A stretch of 64,000 nucleotides of DNA, taken from contig JAGFNQ010007665.1 in assembly GCA_024364735.1 (NCBI GenBank), positions 62,001 through 126,000 of the forward strand. The letters run 5' to 3'. The stretch's first letter is position 1, and each line of letters starts with the position of its first letter. The notes under the pieces are model-generated. The model saw only the letters and a program-made list of their open reading frames with translations. It was not told where the DNA came from and made no database searches. This DNA comes from Boesenbergia rotunda. Taxonomy: Eukaryota > Streptophyta > Magnoliopsida > Zingiberales > Zingiberaceae. Both the position numbers and the translations under genes were made by a program. This document shows, piece after piece, positions 11,878 through 22,842 of this stretch.

Positions 11878-13427
11878 CTAAACTTCCACAAAACACATTC
11901 CAATGCCTCTTCTTAAGGATGTAAACTCCGATTCGGGAAGAGGCTTGGTGAAGATGTCGGCTAGTTCGACTTTGATTCAACATAGTGTAGTTCTATGTCT
12001 CCCCTTGCCACATGGTCTCTAATGAAGTGATGTTTCACTTCAATATGTTTTGTCCTAGAATTGTGAACTAGATTCTTAGTTAAATTGATTGTGCTTATAT
12101 TATGACACAAGACTTTGACTTTGGTGTAATGCAACTTATAATCCTCTAAGGTGTGCATGATCCAAAGGAGTTGGGAAACACACCCACCCATTGCCACATA
12201 TTCCACTTCCGTTGTTGATAGGGCAACGCATGGTTGTTTCCTACTACTCCAACTAACTAAGGAAGACCCAAGGAATTGACACCCTCCACTAGTGCTCTTC
12301 CTATCTAGCTTACAACCTGCATAATCAAAGTCGGTGTATCCAATTAGATCAACACTAGGGGTTCTAGGATACCAAAGTCCGACATTGAGGGTACCTTTCA
12401 CATATCTTAGGATTCTCTTAACTACAACCAAATGGGACTCTTTGGCACACGATTGGTACCTTGCACACATACCTACCGCAAAAAGTATATCGGGTCTACT
12501 AGCGGTTAGGTATAGGAGGCTACCAATCATTCTCCTATATTGCTTAGAGTCTACCATTTTCCCTTCAAGGTCACTGCCCATTTTAACATTGGTTCCTATG
12601 GGTGTAGATGCTACCTTAGCGTTTTCTAAACCAAATTTCTTTAACATCTCCTTAGCATATTTGGTTTGAAAAACATGTGTACCTTCATTAGTTTGCTTAA
12701 CTTGAAGACCTAAAAAGAAGGTCAACTCTCCTACAAGACTCATTTCAAATTCATCTTCCATGCACTTGATGAATTCTTGTAGGAAGTCATTATTTGTTGA
12801 CCCAAAAATGATATCGTCTACATAGACTTGGGCAACAAATATGTCCTTGTCCTTAGATTTTAGGAATAATGTAGGATCAATTGTTCCTCTCCTAAACCCC
12901 TTAGACACTAGAAATGAAGAAAGCCTTTCATACCAAGCCCGGGGAGCTTATTTCAATCCATATAAGGCTTTTCTTAATTTGAACACGTGTCTTGGATAGT
13001 TAGGGTCCTCAAACCCGGGGGGTTGTTCTACATAGACCTCTTCCTTAATGATCCCATTAAGAAATGCCGACTTCACATCCATTTGGTGGAGTGTAAAACT
13101 CATGTGATCGGCATAGGCTAGTAGAATTCTAATTGATTCTAACTTAGCTACGGGGGCATAAGTCTCATCATAATCTAGTCCCACAACTTGGTTAAACCCC
13201 CTAGCCACCAATCTAGCCTTGTTCCTAGTAATTTTACCTTGGTCATCTAGTTTGTTCCTAAAGACCTATCTATTGGTTACAATAGTGCAATCATTGGGCC
13301 TAGGTACTAACTCCCAAACTTCACTTCTCTCAAATTGATTTAGCTCTTCTTGCATGGCTAAAACCCAACCAGCATCTCCCAATGCTTCATCAATGGTCTT
13401 GGGTTCTAATTGGGAGATTAGATCTAT
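11878..13427 (-). pseudogene. Element B reverse transcriptase and RNase H (pol 3' part), broken
   Basis: Copia reverse transcriptase with the finger/palm start WVFRNKL region damaged by a TGG-to-TAG stop near 13268. It includes ARLVARGFNQV and QMDVKSAFLNG, then a CAA-to-TAA stop after ALYGLK (near 12948). The catalytic YVDD lies near 12820. RNase H has the expected DYAGCKLDRKSTSGGCQFLG, LVSWSSRKQ and STTEVEYVA motifs. A frameshift near 11961 moves the final ADIFTKPLPESE into another frame, which ends at 11878-11880. In a living element this enzyme copies the RNA to DNA. This copy cannot make it. Confidence 0.9.
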
Positions 13428-14348
13428 TTAACTAGTGTGATCCCTAAAATAGGACCTAGTCCTTACTCGTTGAGTGACATCACCCACTATTTGGTCAATA
13501 GGGTGATCATCGTGATGTCTCAAGGGCCTAGAGGTTGTGGGTTCATTTACTCCTTCTTCTTCATCTTCTAGGGTACTTCTTACTCCCCCTTGATCATTAC
13601 CCTCCAAATGTAGGTCTTGGATTCTTTGGGCAAGGGGTTGGACCTCTTCTATATCCTTATCAATTGAGGCTTTTCTAGGGTAGGTACTAGTTGTTTCATC
13701 AAATTTAACATTTGAGGACTCTTCAATCACTTTTGTCCTCTTGTTGTAAACTCTATAACCTCTACTAGTCAATGAGTACCCTACTAGAATTCCTTCATCA
13801 GATTTTGACTCAAATTTCTTTAGGTCACCTTTGGTATTTAAGATGCAGACTTTACATCCAAAGACCCTAAAATAGTGAACTTGAGGTACCCTTCCATTCC
13901 ATAGTTCAAAAGGTGTTTTTCCTAGGAACCTATGTACCAAAACCCGATTTTGAATATAGCAAGCGGTGTTAACCGCTTCGACCCAAAAATAGCTAGGAAG
14001 GGAATATGCATTAAGCATAGTCCTAGCAGCTTTTTGTAGGGCTCGGTTTCTCCTCTCAACTACCCCATTTTGTTGAGGAGTCCTTGGGCATGAAAATTCA
14101 TGCTTGTACCCATTTTCAACACAAAATTGTGTGAAACTAGCGTTTTGGAACTCCCCACCGTGGTCACTCCTAATTCAGTTTATTTTGATTTATTTTTCGT
14201 TTTCTACCCTTTTACTAAATCCTATAAAAATCTCTAGGGTATCATCCTTATGTTTCAAGAAATAAACTCATGTAAACCTAGAAAAATCATCTACTATGAC
14301 TAAGCAATATTTACTTCCTACAAGTGAGGGAGTGCTATGGCAATTAAA
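13428..14348 (-). pseudogene. Element B integrase core and C-terminal region, broken
   Basis: Residues such as NRVLVHRFLGKTPFELWNG, FRVFGCKVC and DEGILVGYSLTSRGYRVYN are the standard copia integrase C-terminal segment. The catalytic core (14019-14348) is recognisable in pieces, but its frame is broken by stops. A serine/glutamate-rich hinge leads to the VRTRSYF segment before the reverse transcriptase. Integrase joins the DNA copy to the chromosome. Confidence 0.85.
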
Positions 14349-14966
14349 TTAGTCTATATGCAAAAGTTCTAAAAGTAATGAAGTAGTAGTTAGTGTTTTA
14401 CCTTTGTGTGATGCTTTTGATTGTTTACCTTCTTGGCATGCATCACACAACTTGGTCTTCTCGTACTTGATCATTGGTAGCCCCTTCACCAATTCTTCCT
14501 TGGCCACTCTTGCAATGCTCCTCATGTTGACATGTCCAAATCTCCGGTGCCACAACCATCCTTCCTCTTCTTTGGACATGAAACACTTAGCAACATTGTT
14601 AGTAGCATAAGTAAGATCAAGATAATATAAATTTGCCTCTCTAAACCCTTCTAATATGATAGTATTTGACTCATTATGCCTTATTATACACTTTCTATCA
14701 TGAAATTCAACTCTAAAACCGTCATCACATAATTGACTCACACTTAATAAATTGAACTTCATATCTTTGATTAGAAGTACCTTGTGTATAGAAATGGTGG
14801 AATATACCTCAATTGTGCCCCTACCAATGATTTTCAACTTTCCACTATTCCCAAAGGAGACCGTCCCTTCTCTTAGGTAGCTAATAGTGGTGAATTTGCT
14901 CACATCCCCAGTCATGTGTCTTGAGCATCCACTATCTACTATCCACATAGTTGAGACCTCCTTCAC
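14349..14966 (-). pseudogene. Element B protease and GAG-pre-integrase segment
   Basis: An open stretch of about 205 codons. The aspartic protease motif WIVDSGCSRHMTG is near the start. The integrase zinc region has LWHRRFGHVNM and CDACQEGKQSKASH, the usual His-His-Cys-Cys arrangement of copia. It is in the same frame as the upstream linker but separated by a TAG at about 14973. The open frame ends inside the integrase core near 14349. It is part of the gag-pol polyprotein and not a separate gene. Confidence 0.88.
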
Positions 14967-14972
14967 CGTTAC

Positions 14973-15694
14973 CTAAACAACATGGAAAACATACTCTTTT
15001 GGTACCCATATCTTTGATCCATAAGCATCATTTATAAATCTCTTAGGTACCCATGCCTTCTTTGTAGTTCCCCTAGCTCCTAGTCTCCTAGATGCACCAA
15101 CCCTACCGGTAAGTGAGACAAAGGCTACCTCCTTTGTGTTAGGCCTATAACCCAACCCAGCCTTGTTATACACAGCCCTTTGACTGTTGATAATCATGTC
15201 CAGGTTACTTGATCCTACTTGGAATTTCCTAAGGGCCTTCGTGAGGTCATCTACCTGTTTCCTTAATTCCCTATTTTCTGCTTCAAGATGTAAAACATGT
15301 GAATAAGTGGAACTAGCATGCAATTCTTTAAGTTTAGTAGCATCTACTCTAAGCATGGCAATTTCTTCCTTTAGGTCCTTAATTTTACTTCTAGCCTTAG
15401 CTAAGTCCATGTTAGTGCTAGAAATTATTTTCACTAAAGTAGAAGAGGGTAAGTGATATACCTCACTTACTGAAGCTTCTGACTCTGATGATGAAGTGGA
15501 GGAGCTCTCATCTTCACTACTTGAGCTTCGTTCATCATCCGATGAGTCTGAGTGATCTTGTGCCATAAGAGCAAAGTGGGAGACTTGCTCTTCTTCTTCC
15601 TCTGAGGATGATGGGTCATCCCAAGTTGCCTTGAGGTTGGTGGCACCCTTCTCCTTTCCCTTTGACTTCTTCTTGTCACTCTTTTTCTTCTCCT
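14973..15694 (-). pseudogene. Element B gag-pol linker with Ser/Glu tract and coiled coil
   Basis: A lysine-rich start, then LKATWDDPSSSEEEEEQ, a run of Ser/Asp/Glu, a leucine-heptad coil (KARSKIKDLKEEIAMLR, ENRELRKQVDDLTKALRKF), GSSNLDMIINSQRAVYNKAG and WVPK motifs leading to the protease. The same segment occurs in D (30435-30860). The open frame appears to start at 15749, but its first residues come from LTR L, which interrupts the gene at 15694/18410. Confidence 0.8.
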
Positions 15695-18409
15695 TGATAA
15701 CCATCATTTTGTTGATTATTTTCGGCTCTAAAATCCATGTTTGATCCATATTTTATATGCTTAAGTTTACAATTTTATTAGGTTTCATGTATTCCCTTCA
15801 TTTTGGCATTTAATTTATTCTTTGTGTATTTGGGATATTTTTGGTACTAAATTTGAATATCATTTTGTAGGCTTCAATTGATCATGAACCTAGATCAAAT
15901 TGGGTCAGACTTGAGTCAGGATTGACTCCAGATCAAAAGGATCAAGCATCGTATTAATAGGAGCCGTCCATTCCAGAGAACGGCTAGATCTGAGCCATCG
16001 GTCAACTTCTGGTCGATCCGAACCCAAGATAGAATCAATCATGACCAGAGATCAAGATCTGAAAATTTTAGCCAAATCAGAAGTGATCTGACCGTTGGAT
16101 TGAGCTCAAGATGTTCTAGACCATCCATTCAAGAAAAAGGGAAGATCTGGACCATCCGCCACTGATCTGGTCAATCCGAGCTGGGGATAGGTAGATCAGG
16201 ACCATTGATTGGGATCTGTGGAGTTTGGTTCAGATCTGAAGAGATCCGACCATTGGATGAAGTCAGATTGATCTCAGTCGTCCGTTGCTAAGTATTCAAG
16301 TTCTTCTTCCCCAAAGCTGGCTAAACTGAGTTGATTGAATCGAACTCAATTGGCAGGGCTGGACTGAGCTGGATGGACTGGTTGAACCAAAAGGCTGAAC
16401 CAAAAGGACTGAACTCAAGCCGAGCCAAATGCTGGAATCCAACTGAAGCTAGCTGAATGAATCCAAACCGCTGAGCTGAACTCAAGCTGCTGGACCGAAT
16501 TCAGGCTTGACCGAACCAAGCCACTGAGCCAAACAAAAGGGAAAAACACAGCTAGGGCATGCAACATCCTCTCGAATCATCTTCTCCGCACAGCGAGGGC
16601 GATCGGGGAGAAGGGTTGTAGACGAGGGGTTCCCGTCTCAACCCATCTTCTCTACTTCCACCAAGGGCCGGCCGGAGCTTCGATCGGTCGCAGTTTGAGG
16701 GGTTCCCGACTCGATCCGATCAACTCCATCCACTTTCCAGTTCATCGCAGCCTTCTCTCGAGTTGAGGGGTTCCCGACTTGATCAAGGCTTTCACCCACT
16801 CCACGGCCGCAGTTCACCCTTCATAGGAGTTTTTTTTCACATGCTTTAATTCCGGCAGCTTCATTTCCTGAATTTTGTTTTAATTCACAGCTTTGTTTTT
16901 CTTCACAGCATTCATTCTTCATAGCGAATTCCTTACAGCAATTACTTCTCAGCAGCTTAGTTTTCATTTACAGCAATTCAATTTCAGTAGATCTTAAATT
17001 CCAGCTCTTAGTTCATTTTCCAGCCAGTAGTTCTTCAATTCCAGCTTCTTTACAGCATTGTTGAATTTGAATTTGCATGTTTCAAAGTGGTTCGGTTATT
17101 AATTGTTTTGATAGTTCTTCAAATTCAGTATCACAGAATTCCCAGCAATTCAATCTTTTTCCCAACTGTTCTTCAGTAGCTTCCTTCTCAGAAATTTTAT
17201 TTCACACGCAGCTTCAATTTTCAGTAGTCCATTACTTCTCAGCAGATCCATTTGTGCCAGTTAATATGTTTCAATCGTGTGATTTAATGCATCCATCAAG
17301 TGATGATCTCCCATGTTTAGTTTCTTGCATTTTGATTCAATTTGATATATGCTAAGTGATCTGAGAATTTTCTTCAATCACTGGTTTCTTCATTTTGTTG
17401 CAGTTAGCTTAGCTTAAATCCATGCTTTAATTGCTTCTTTCAATAGTTGAAAGTTCTTGTTTTCGTTTGGATTCAATTTGGTTTAATTTGTCTTTAATTT
17501 TTTTTACAATTGTAATCACCTCTTCCAGATCCGGCAGCCACCCTTCCTAGCAGCGGTTTTCCTTTATCCGAGCCAATTCTTCGGCAGTTCATTTCTTCCA
17601 GCAATTTCATTCAGCAGTTTAGTTCTTCCAGCAGTTTGTTTTCAACAGATTTCTTTCCAGCATGCAGTTCTTCTCATCACATTCGGAGCAGCTTCATCCT
17701 TCACAACAGCAGCCACTTCAGATCACAGCAGCTCAGCTTCAATTTCCAGCGATTAATCCATGTTTTCATCAGATTTGATTGCTGGTTTAATGTAGTTGAA
17801 TGCTATGTGTTCGATTGAGTGAATGTTTGTATCTGATGGAACTTCCCCAATTCAAATTGCATGTACTTGAAGCCATTTAAAACATGTCTATCATGTATTT
17901 GATTAAATGCTTCTTAGATTAGTTAATTCCAATTGTGATGTTTCTTAGTTGATTAACTCTAGTTTTGTGTTGCTCTTCCATTGCTTTAAGTTTCATGTTT
18001 TCATTTAAATGCAATTAAGTTAGATCAGTCTAGATTTCTCCAATGCTATAGTTTTGCTCCATGTCTGGGTTTTATTGATGCTTAATTTCTTGAATGCTTC
18101 TTTCATATTGTCTTTTCTTGGCTGCAATTGTAGTTAGATTAAATTAGATTTTCTTACCTGCACTGTTTTTCCTTAATTAGGACTAGATTTCATACCTGCT
18201 TTGCTATGTCTTTTCATAGTCTTAAAGTTCAAATCCAAATCCCAGTTTGATGTCAAAAATCCAAAAGCAATAAGATACGATCCTGAGATTTATCATGTAC
18301 CAACTACATTCGTTGGGAGACGACTCGAGTTACTCTATGCTACATTAGTTTAGAGGAATTCGATATCTTAATTGTATTTGAAACCGTAACATGACCAAAA
18401 CGGTTGTCA
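15695..18409 (+). mobile_element. L: solo LTR inserted in element B (probable Ty3/gypsy, Tat/Athila-like)
   Basis: It begins TGATAACC and ends GGTTGTCA, near-perfect inverted termini with one mismatch. A perfect 5-bp target duplication CTCCT flanks it (15690-15694, 18410-18414). At 2715 bases with no gag, pol, primer site or polypurine tract, it fits a solo LTR. The text GTTGGGAGACGACTCGAGTT near the right end is familiar from the U5 side of Tat/Athila-type gypsy LTRs, so plus orientation is likely. Three copies of GAGGGGTTCCCG(A/T)CT occur between 16620 and 16780. Open frames here are chance. Confidence 0.85.
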
Positions 18410-18414
18410 CTCCT

Positions 18415-19350
18415 CCTTCTTGTCCTCTCTTTTCTTCAATTGAGGGCACTCGTCCATCATATGTCTTTCTTAGTGGCAGTTGTAGCATATGATGTCCTTG
18501 GCCTTACCCTTGCCCTTGGACCCTTTCCTAGCATAGGACTTGTTAGATAAACTTTTAAAAGCTCTACGAAATTTTCTTACCATGAAGGCCGCTTGGTCAC
18601 TATCCATAGAGGCGCTTGACTCCTCTGAGTCAGATGAAGATGTGTAGACCACCTTTTTCTTCTCCTTCCTCCTCTTCTTCTCCTTTTCTGCAACAAAGGT
18701 AATACCTTTCTCTTTGGCCGAAATGTTAGCTTGCTCGTGCAGTTCAAATTCACAAAACAAATCGTCTAATTTAACTAAAGATAAGTCCCTTCACACCTTG
18801 TAAGCATCAACCATGGATGCCCACAAGGTGGTCCTCAGGAATGCTTGTAGAACGTACCTGACGATGTCCCGGTTCTCTATCTTCTCTCCAATCACATGGA
18901 GCTCGTTGATCACTTCCTTTACCCTTCCATGTAGCTGGCTGACGGTCTCGTTGCTCTTCATGGACAGGGATTGTAGTTGGGCCACTAGCAAGTCCTTCTT
19001 GGCTCTTCTGGACTCATTTGACCCCTCGTTCAATTCCACTAGTTTGTCCCACAATTCCTTGGCGCTCTTGAATGACCCCACCTTGTTCAGTTGCTCCTTC
19101 GAGAGCCCGCACTGCAGTGTGGTGGTGGCCTTGGCATAGATTGCACCCTTTTCATCACCTCCTTTGACTAAGATCTCATCGGTGTCGGTTCTCCTCATTC
19201 ATCGACGGGCACCTCGAAGCCATCTGCAACACTTATCCAGTTTTCAATATCATTCATAAGATAGTATTGCATCCTACCTTTCCAGTACGCGAAGTCGTTC
19301 CCGTCGAAGAAGGGTGGTCGTGCGGTGGAGTATCCTTCTTGAAACGCCAT
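18415..19350 (-). pseudogene. Element B gag, broken by a frameshift and a stop
   Basis: The start is the ATG at 19350-19348, 40 bases inside the primer site. It reads MAFQEGYSTARPPFF and then a Tyr-Trp-Lys capsid segment. A frameshift near 19196 moves the reading to the frame that continues LQCGLSKEQLNKV, SLSMKSNETVSQLHGRV and TLWASMVDAYKV. A TGA at 18791 (Leu codon in D) stops it. Beyond this come the FELHEQAN segment, a lysine-rich tract and a CCHC knuckle beginning CYNCH at about 18470, whose middle has a stop. Gag packages element RNA. It is closely related to the D gag at 26407-27360. Confidence 0.88.
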
Positions 19351-19390
19351 TGAATTTGTTCCGATTGACGGTTAGTTCTTCCAAAATGAA

Positions 19391-19406
19391 CCGGCTCTGA
19401 TACCAA
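19391..19406 (-). promoter_or_regulatory. Primer binding site of element B
   Basis: The minus strand reads TTGGTATCAGAGCCGG just inside the 5' LTR, the tRNA-Met type site. Confidence 0.88.
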
Positions 19407-19407
19407 C

Positions 19408-20320
19408 TGAAGGATCGTCTAGGCGTGCTAGAGGGGGGGTGAATAGCACTCTTTTGTCGTTGATCTCTACAAATCTATTAGCGCGGCGGAAATAATATGT
19501 AAATAAAAATAATTACAATGCTAACACTTATCGTTTACTGGTATCCACCCGGATGGGTGACTAGTCCAAGGATCCATGTCGCGAGTACCACTTTCCACTA
19601 TCGAAAACTCTCCTTGAGGTGGAGAAACCTTTACACTCGATCTTCCTCTTTTCAGATTACAGTATAATACAAGAGAGGAAAGGAAAAATGCTCTTCAGAC
19701 GAGCAGCACTTCGACACTGTACGAAACCGTACCGTCCATGTGCAAAAAGGTGCTCCTTTTATAGGTGAACAGGACAGACTCGCAGTCTGTCCAGCCCCGC
19801 ACCAGTCGACTGCCCCAAGGGCAGTCGACTGGTCTAGCATTAATTGCTAGCCAACGGCTAGTTTTCGGGGTATACCAATCGACTGGTCCGAGGCCGCAAA
19901 CTTTCTGTGGGTTTTGGTAGTCGACTGCCCCATGGGCAGTCGACTGCCTTGCCTCACAGCTTAGCTTCAGCCACTTCGGACCTTCTCCCTCGCATATGCC
20001 TTCAAGTCTGCTCCCTTGGCTTGCCTCTTGAAGTCCTCTTCCTCTGGCTATCATCCCTCGGATGCGCACGCAAGCCTTCCCTTGGATTGCCTCCATGCCA
20101 CCCTTCACGTGTGCCCTTGAAGTCCACTTCCCGGCTTGCCCTTGGAGCTCTCCTCCCTCGGCTCTGGTCCCTCGGATCTGTCCAACATGTGTGATTCTCC
20201 AAGTCCTGCAAACTCAATCCCACACATCAAATACAATATAATACTCTAACCTTAAACATATTCAACCACACACATCAAAACCATGATCTTCCAATCATTT
20301 AAGGGTCGATTGCCTCAACA
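19408..20320 (-). repeat. 5' LTR of element B
   Basis: 913 bases, beginning TGAAGGATCGTC and ending TTGCCTCAACA, followed directly by the target duplication CTTCA. The TATA box (about 19757-19764), the 9-bp inverted repeat and the GTCGAC palindromes are kept as in the 3' LTR. Confidence 0.92.
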
Positions 20321-21783
20321 CTTCACTTACCAGGATTTAGTTCACCTAGCTTCACTTGCTAGGACCCAACTTCACTCACCAGGATTTAGTTTACCTAGCT
20401 TCACTCACTAGGATTTCTTCAACCCAGCTTCCCTTGCTAGGACTTGGCTTCACTCACCAGGATTTCTTCATCCTAGCTTCCTTTGCTAGGACTCGGCTTT
20501 ACTCACCAAGATTTCTTCAATCAGAACATCTTTTCTAGTCATCATAATCCTGACTAGACTTCCTCAATCTTTAGATAAATGTAATTCCAAACCTCAAGTC
20601 CGGTTTGATTTGATCCCTTGGTCAAACTGACCAACCCTGGATTTTGGTTCACTCTGTCAAACATTAGATCATGTTTGGCTAACCCTTTGTCAACTTGATC
20701 AATCCCGGGTTTACCCTAGCCAACATAAGGTCATGTTTGGTTTAACCCTTGATCACTTTGACTAACCCTTACCTTGTCTAACATATAATGTTACTAACTT
20801 AAGTATATTGTCAAACATCGAAATCCTAGAGGAGGACTGTTCATCACTGATGCATTTTGTACCAACAATTCTAAGTGTCGCAATACAAACAAGCATGGTT
20901 GCCTATGAGTGTTGTGAGATGCTTGAATAATTTTTCTCAATTTCATAGATTGCTTGACCTTGAGTTAGATTTGAATTTAATCAATTAGTAGCTTAAAAGT
21001 AATTTTCAATAATCGGCTTCCAGGTCTTGGCGAGACACAGATGCCTTCTTTTGCCATAGAAATATTGGATCATCAACTTTTCCCTTAGATAAAGTCTTTT
21101 AAAGAAAAATACTTTTAATTTACTCTTTAAAAAACTTTGGTCTAACTATTCTAGGATGTGGCGAGATAGCTTCGGCTAGTTCCACATAGCTAAGTCGACC
21201 AGGTCGGGTACTCCTTACCCTTCCTGACTTCCAAGACCAAGCTTCTCTAACATACTATCATCTCGCCCCACCCTGGTACTATGTTGGGCAAAAATCAATC
21301 AATCTTTTTCCTATCTAGTCATTCTAAATTAAGCAGAAAATAAACTAGCATGAATGACATGACAGATATATATTAAAAAATAGACAGATGCATGAATATG
21401 GCAGATATGCATGTATCAATCAAGTAAAATAACTTTAATTAGATTTCTAATAAATATCAAATTCTCGATTTGATATAGAATGTGTGAACCCGCGAATTTG
21501 TTAACCCTCTTTGACATATTTATTATTATTAAGTTAAAGGTTTCAGTTGGGTAAGATTTTATTTAGTTTCATAATTGAAGGTAATTAATTAGAATTTAGT
21601 TCATGGATTTGGTTGAATTAAGGATTAAAGTTAAATCGTTAATTAATTAAGATTAAGAGTTAATAAAATTTAAGTTGTAGAATTAATTAAAGATTAATTA
21701 GTTAAGAATTAATTAAGGATTAATTAGTTAGGAATTAATTTGTTAAGAATTAATTAAAGTTTAAATTATTAAGGTTGTTAAGA

Positions 21784-22739
21784 ATTTTGTGTCTAATTGC
21801 ATCATTTCCATTAATTCAACAATTTCTGATTCATCTAGTATTTCTTTTGACTTTAAGTTTTCAATTTTGCTTAATACTTCTGTTTTATTTAATTTCTTGT
21901 AAGCCTTATTAAATATAGCTTTAATTTAAAGAATTCCTATTCATCTTCATCTTCAGAGTTATATTCAGAATTATTAATTAAAATTGTATTATTATCTTCA
22001 CAATAGGTAGAATTATTTTCAAGATTTATTAATTAAGTTTGTAACATTATCTTGAATATAAGTAGATTTATTAATTAAGGGTTGACTATTATTGTAGCAA
22101 CACGGCCCCTCTAGCCCCATCAAGCGGCTCTCTAGGTTGTGGCCTACAGATCTTCCCACTCCTGGCGGTGGGTTTTTGCCTTCCCAGATTCGAACCCTAG
22201 ACCTCCAGGATAAGTACTAAAGTTCCTTGAATATGGTAGCCAAGTGAGCCGCCTCACTTGGCTACCAGATTCAAGGAACCTTTGTACTTGTCCTGGAGGT
22301 CTAAGGTTCGAATCTGGGGAAGGCAAAAACCCACTGCAAGGAGTGGGAAGACCATAGGGCATGACCTAGAGAGCCGCCCTACTTTATCATGCAACATATT
22401 TAATTGATTATGTAAATAATCTAATTTAACAGTAAAATCAACATGAGAATTATCTAACTTGAAAGAAGGATTATCTAATTTTGCAGGAATTTGAAAATTA
22501 TTTTTGCCGAAATTAACTTTTCGTACCTTCTTTACCGAGGTTGGACACTGGTTCTTATAGTGTCCCTTCTTTTGACACTTGAAACACCGGATGCGACTTT
22601 TGTCCGTCCAGACTCCTAGCGTTGGTACCTCCATTGTCGTCGGTGGTGAAGTACGAATCTTACAAGTAGGACACTGGTTTTTATAGTGTCCTCTCTCCCT
22701 GCACTTCAAACAAATAATATAGAATTTAAAAATAGACAT
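21784..22739 (-). pseudogene. Family A double-CCHC protein (outer copy), knuckles intact, split by a foldback insert
   Basis: I take the ATG at 22739-22737, because the longer frame upstream has no ATG. Two intact CCHC knuckles follow: CLKCRERGHYKNQC and CFKCQKKGHYKNQC, about 45 residues apart with a TSPPTTMEVPT linker. Next come KVRKVNFGKNNFQ and a KLDYLHNQLNMLHDKV helix. The frame then enters the inverted repeat at 22376. Left of the insert, part of the Asn/Asp-rich tract is missing relative to A inner, but the charged C-terminus is still recognisable down to about 21784. It is the only protein of this family. A role in RNA packaging is inferred from the knuckles alone. Confidence 0.65.
22098..22376. 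mobile_element. Foldback (inverted repeat) insertion with B-box-like sequence
   Basis: Two arms of about 125 bases (about 22112-22244 and 22249-22376) are near reverse complements around a very short spacer at GCCGCC. The arms share GGCTCTCTAGG, GGTTTTTGCCTTCC, AGACCTCCAGGA and GGTAGCCAAGTGAG. GGTTCGAATCTGG in the right arm resembles the B box of a tRNA gene. The homologous place in A inner lacks it. No clear target duplication was found. Candidates are a MITE-like foldback or an inverted dimer of a tRNA-derived SINE. Confidence 0.65.
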
Positions 22740-22830
22740 AATAAAAATTTTACCTTTATTCACCCTTGCTCCCCCTCAATTCTTGGCGTTGTTGCTCCTT
22801 CGGCTATTAGTCTGGTGAAGAGTTACCTGC

Positions 22831-22842
22831 TTTGATACCACT
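22831..22842 (-). promoter_or_regulatory. Primer binding site of family A outer, mutated
   Basis: The minus strand reads AGTGGTATCAAAGC just inside the LTR. One base differs from the usual TGGTATCAGAGC. Confidence 0.75.

Larger units (their letters stand above)
9968..20320 (-). mobile_element. Element B: complete Ty1/copia retrotransposon, decayed
   Basis: The 3' LTR is 9968-10912 and the 5' LTR 19408-20320. The target duplication CTTCA is exact (9963-9967, 20321-20325). The primer site and polypurine tract are both present. Gene order on the minus strand is gag, protease, integrase, reverse transcriptase, RNase H, as in Ty1/copia. Excluding solo LTR L it is about 7.6 kb. The frames carry several stops and frameshifts, and the two LTRs differ by several dozen changes, so it is an old and inactive copy. 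The coding style (serine/glutamate-rich linker between knuckle and protease) fits the SIRE/Maximus side of copia. Confidence 0.92.
3063..20867 (-). mobile_element. Family A inner element, inserted in the interior of A outer
   Basis: The 3' LTR is 3063-4875, the interior 4876-8708, and the 5' LTR 8709-20867 (itself interrupted by B). A perfect 5-bp target duplication ATTCT occurs at 3058-3062 and 20868-20872. The interior has a primer site complementary to tRNA-Met on the right (8694-8706) and a polypurine tract on the left. With B removed the element is about 7.4 kb. It has no protease, integrase or reverse transcriptase, so it must have moved using another element's enzymes. The only protein it shows is the knuckle protein at 7614-8605. 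Confidence 0.88.
8709..20867 (-). repeat. 5' LTR of family A inner (A3), split by element B
   Basis: The LTR runs 8709-9967 and resumes 20321-20867, about 1.8 kb without B. It begins TGTAGGATCGG and ends GTACCAACA, followed by the target duplication ATTCT. It matches A2 closely, including the GGCGCC region (about 9195-9400) and the short tandem repeats where B landed. Confidence 0.85.
20868..22842 (-). other. Family A outer interior, 5' half
   Basis: It begins with the right target duplication ATTCT and matches 6427-8708 of A inner. It holds the conserved block (about 21000-21310), a short AT-rich repeat (about 21640-21780), the knuckle protein gene (21784-22739) with a foldback insert, and the primer site. 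Confidence 0.8.

Noticed and set aside
16600..16800. Possible host gene exon in the GC-rich part of L
   Set aside because: The segment is inside an LTR with exact target duplications and holds repeated GGGGTTCCCG text, not codon-like sequence.
22740..22763. Longer start for the outer knuckle protein
   Set aside because: The codon at 22763 is GTG. The ATG at 22739 aligns with the ATG of the inner copy at 8605.
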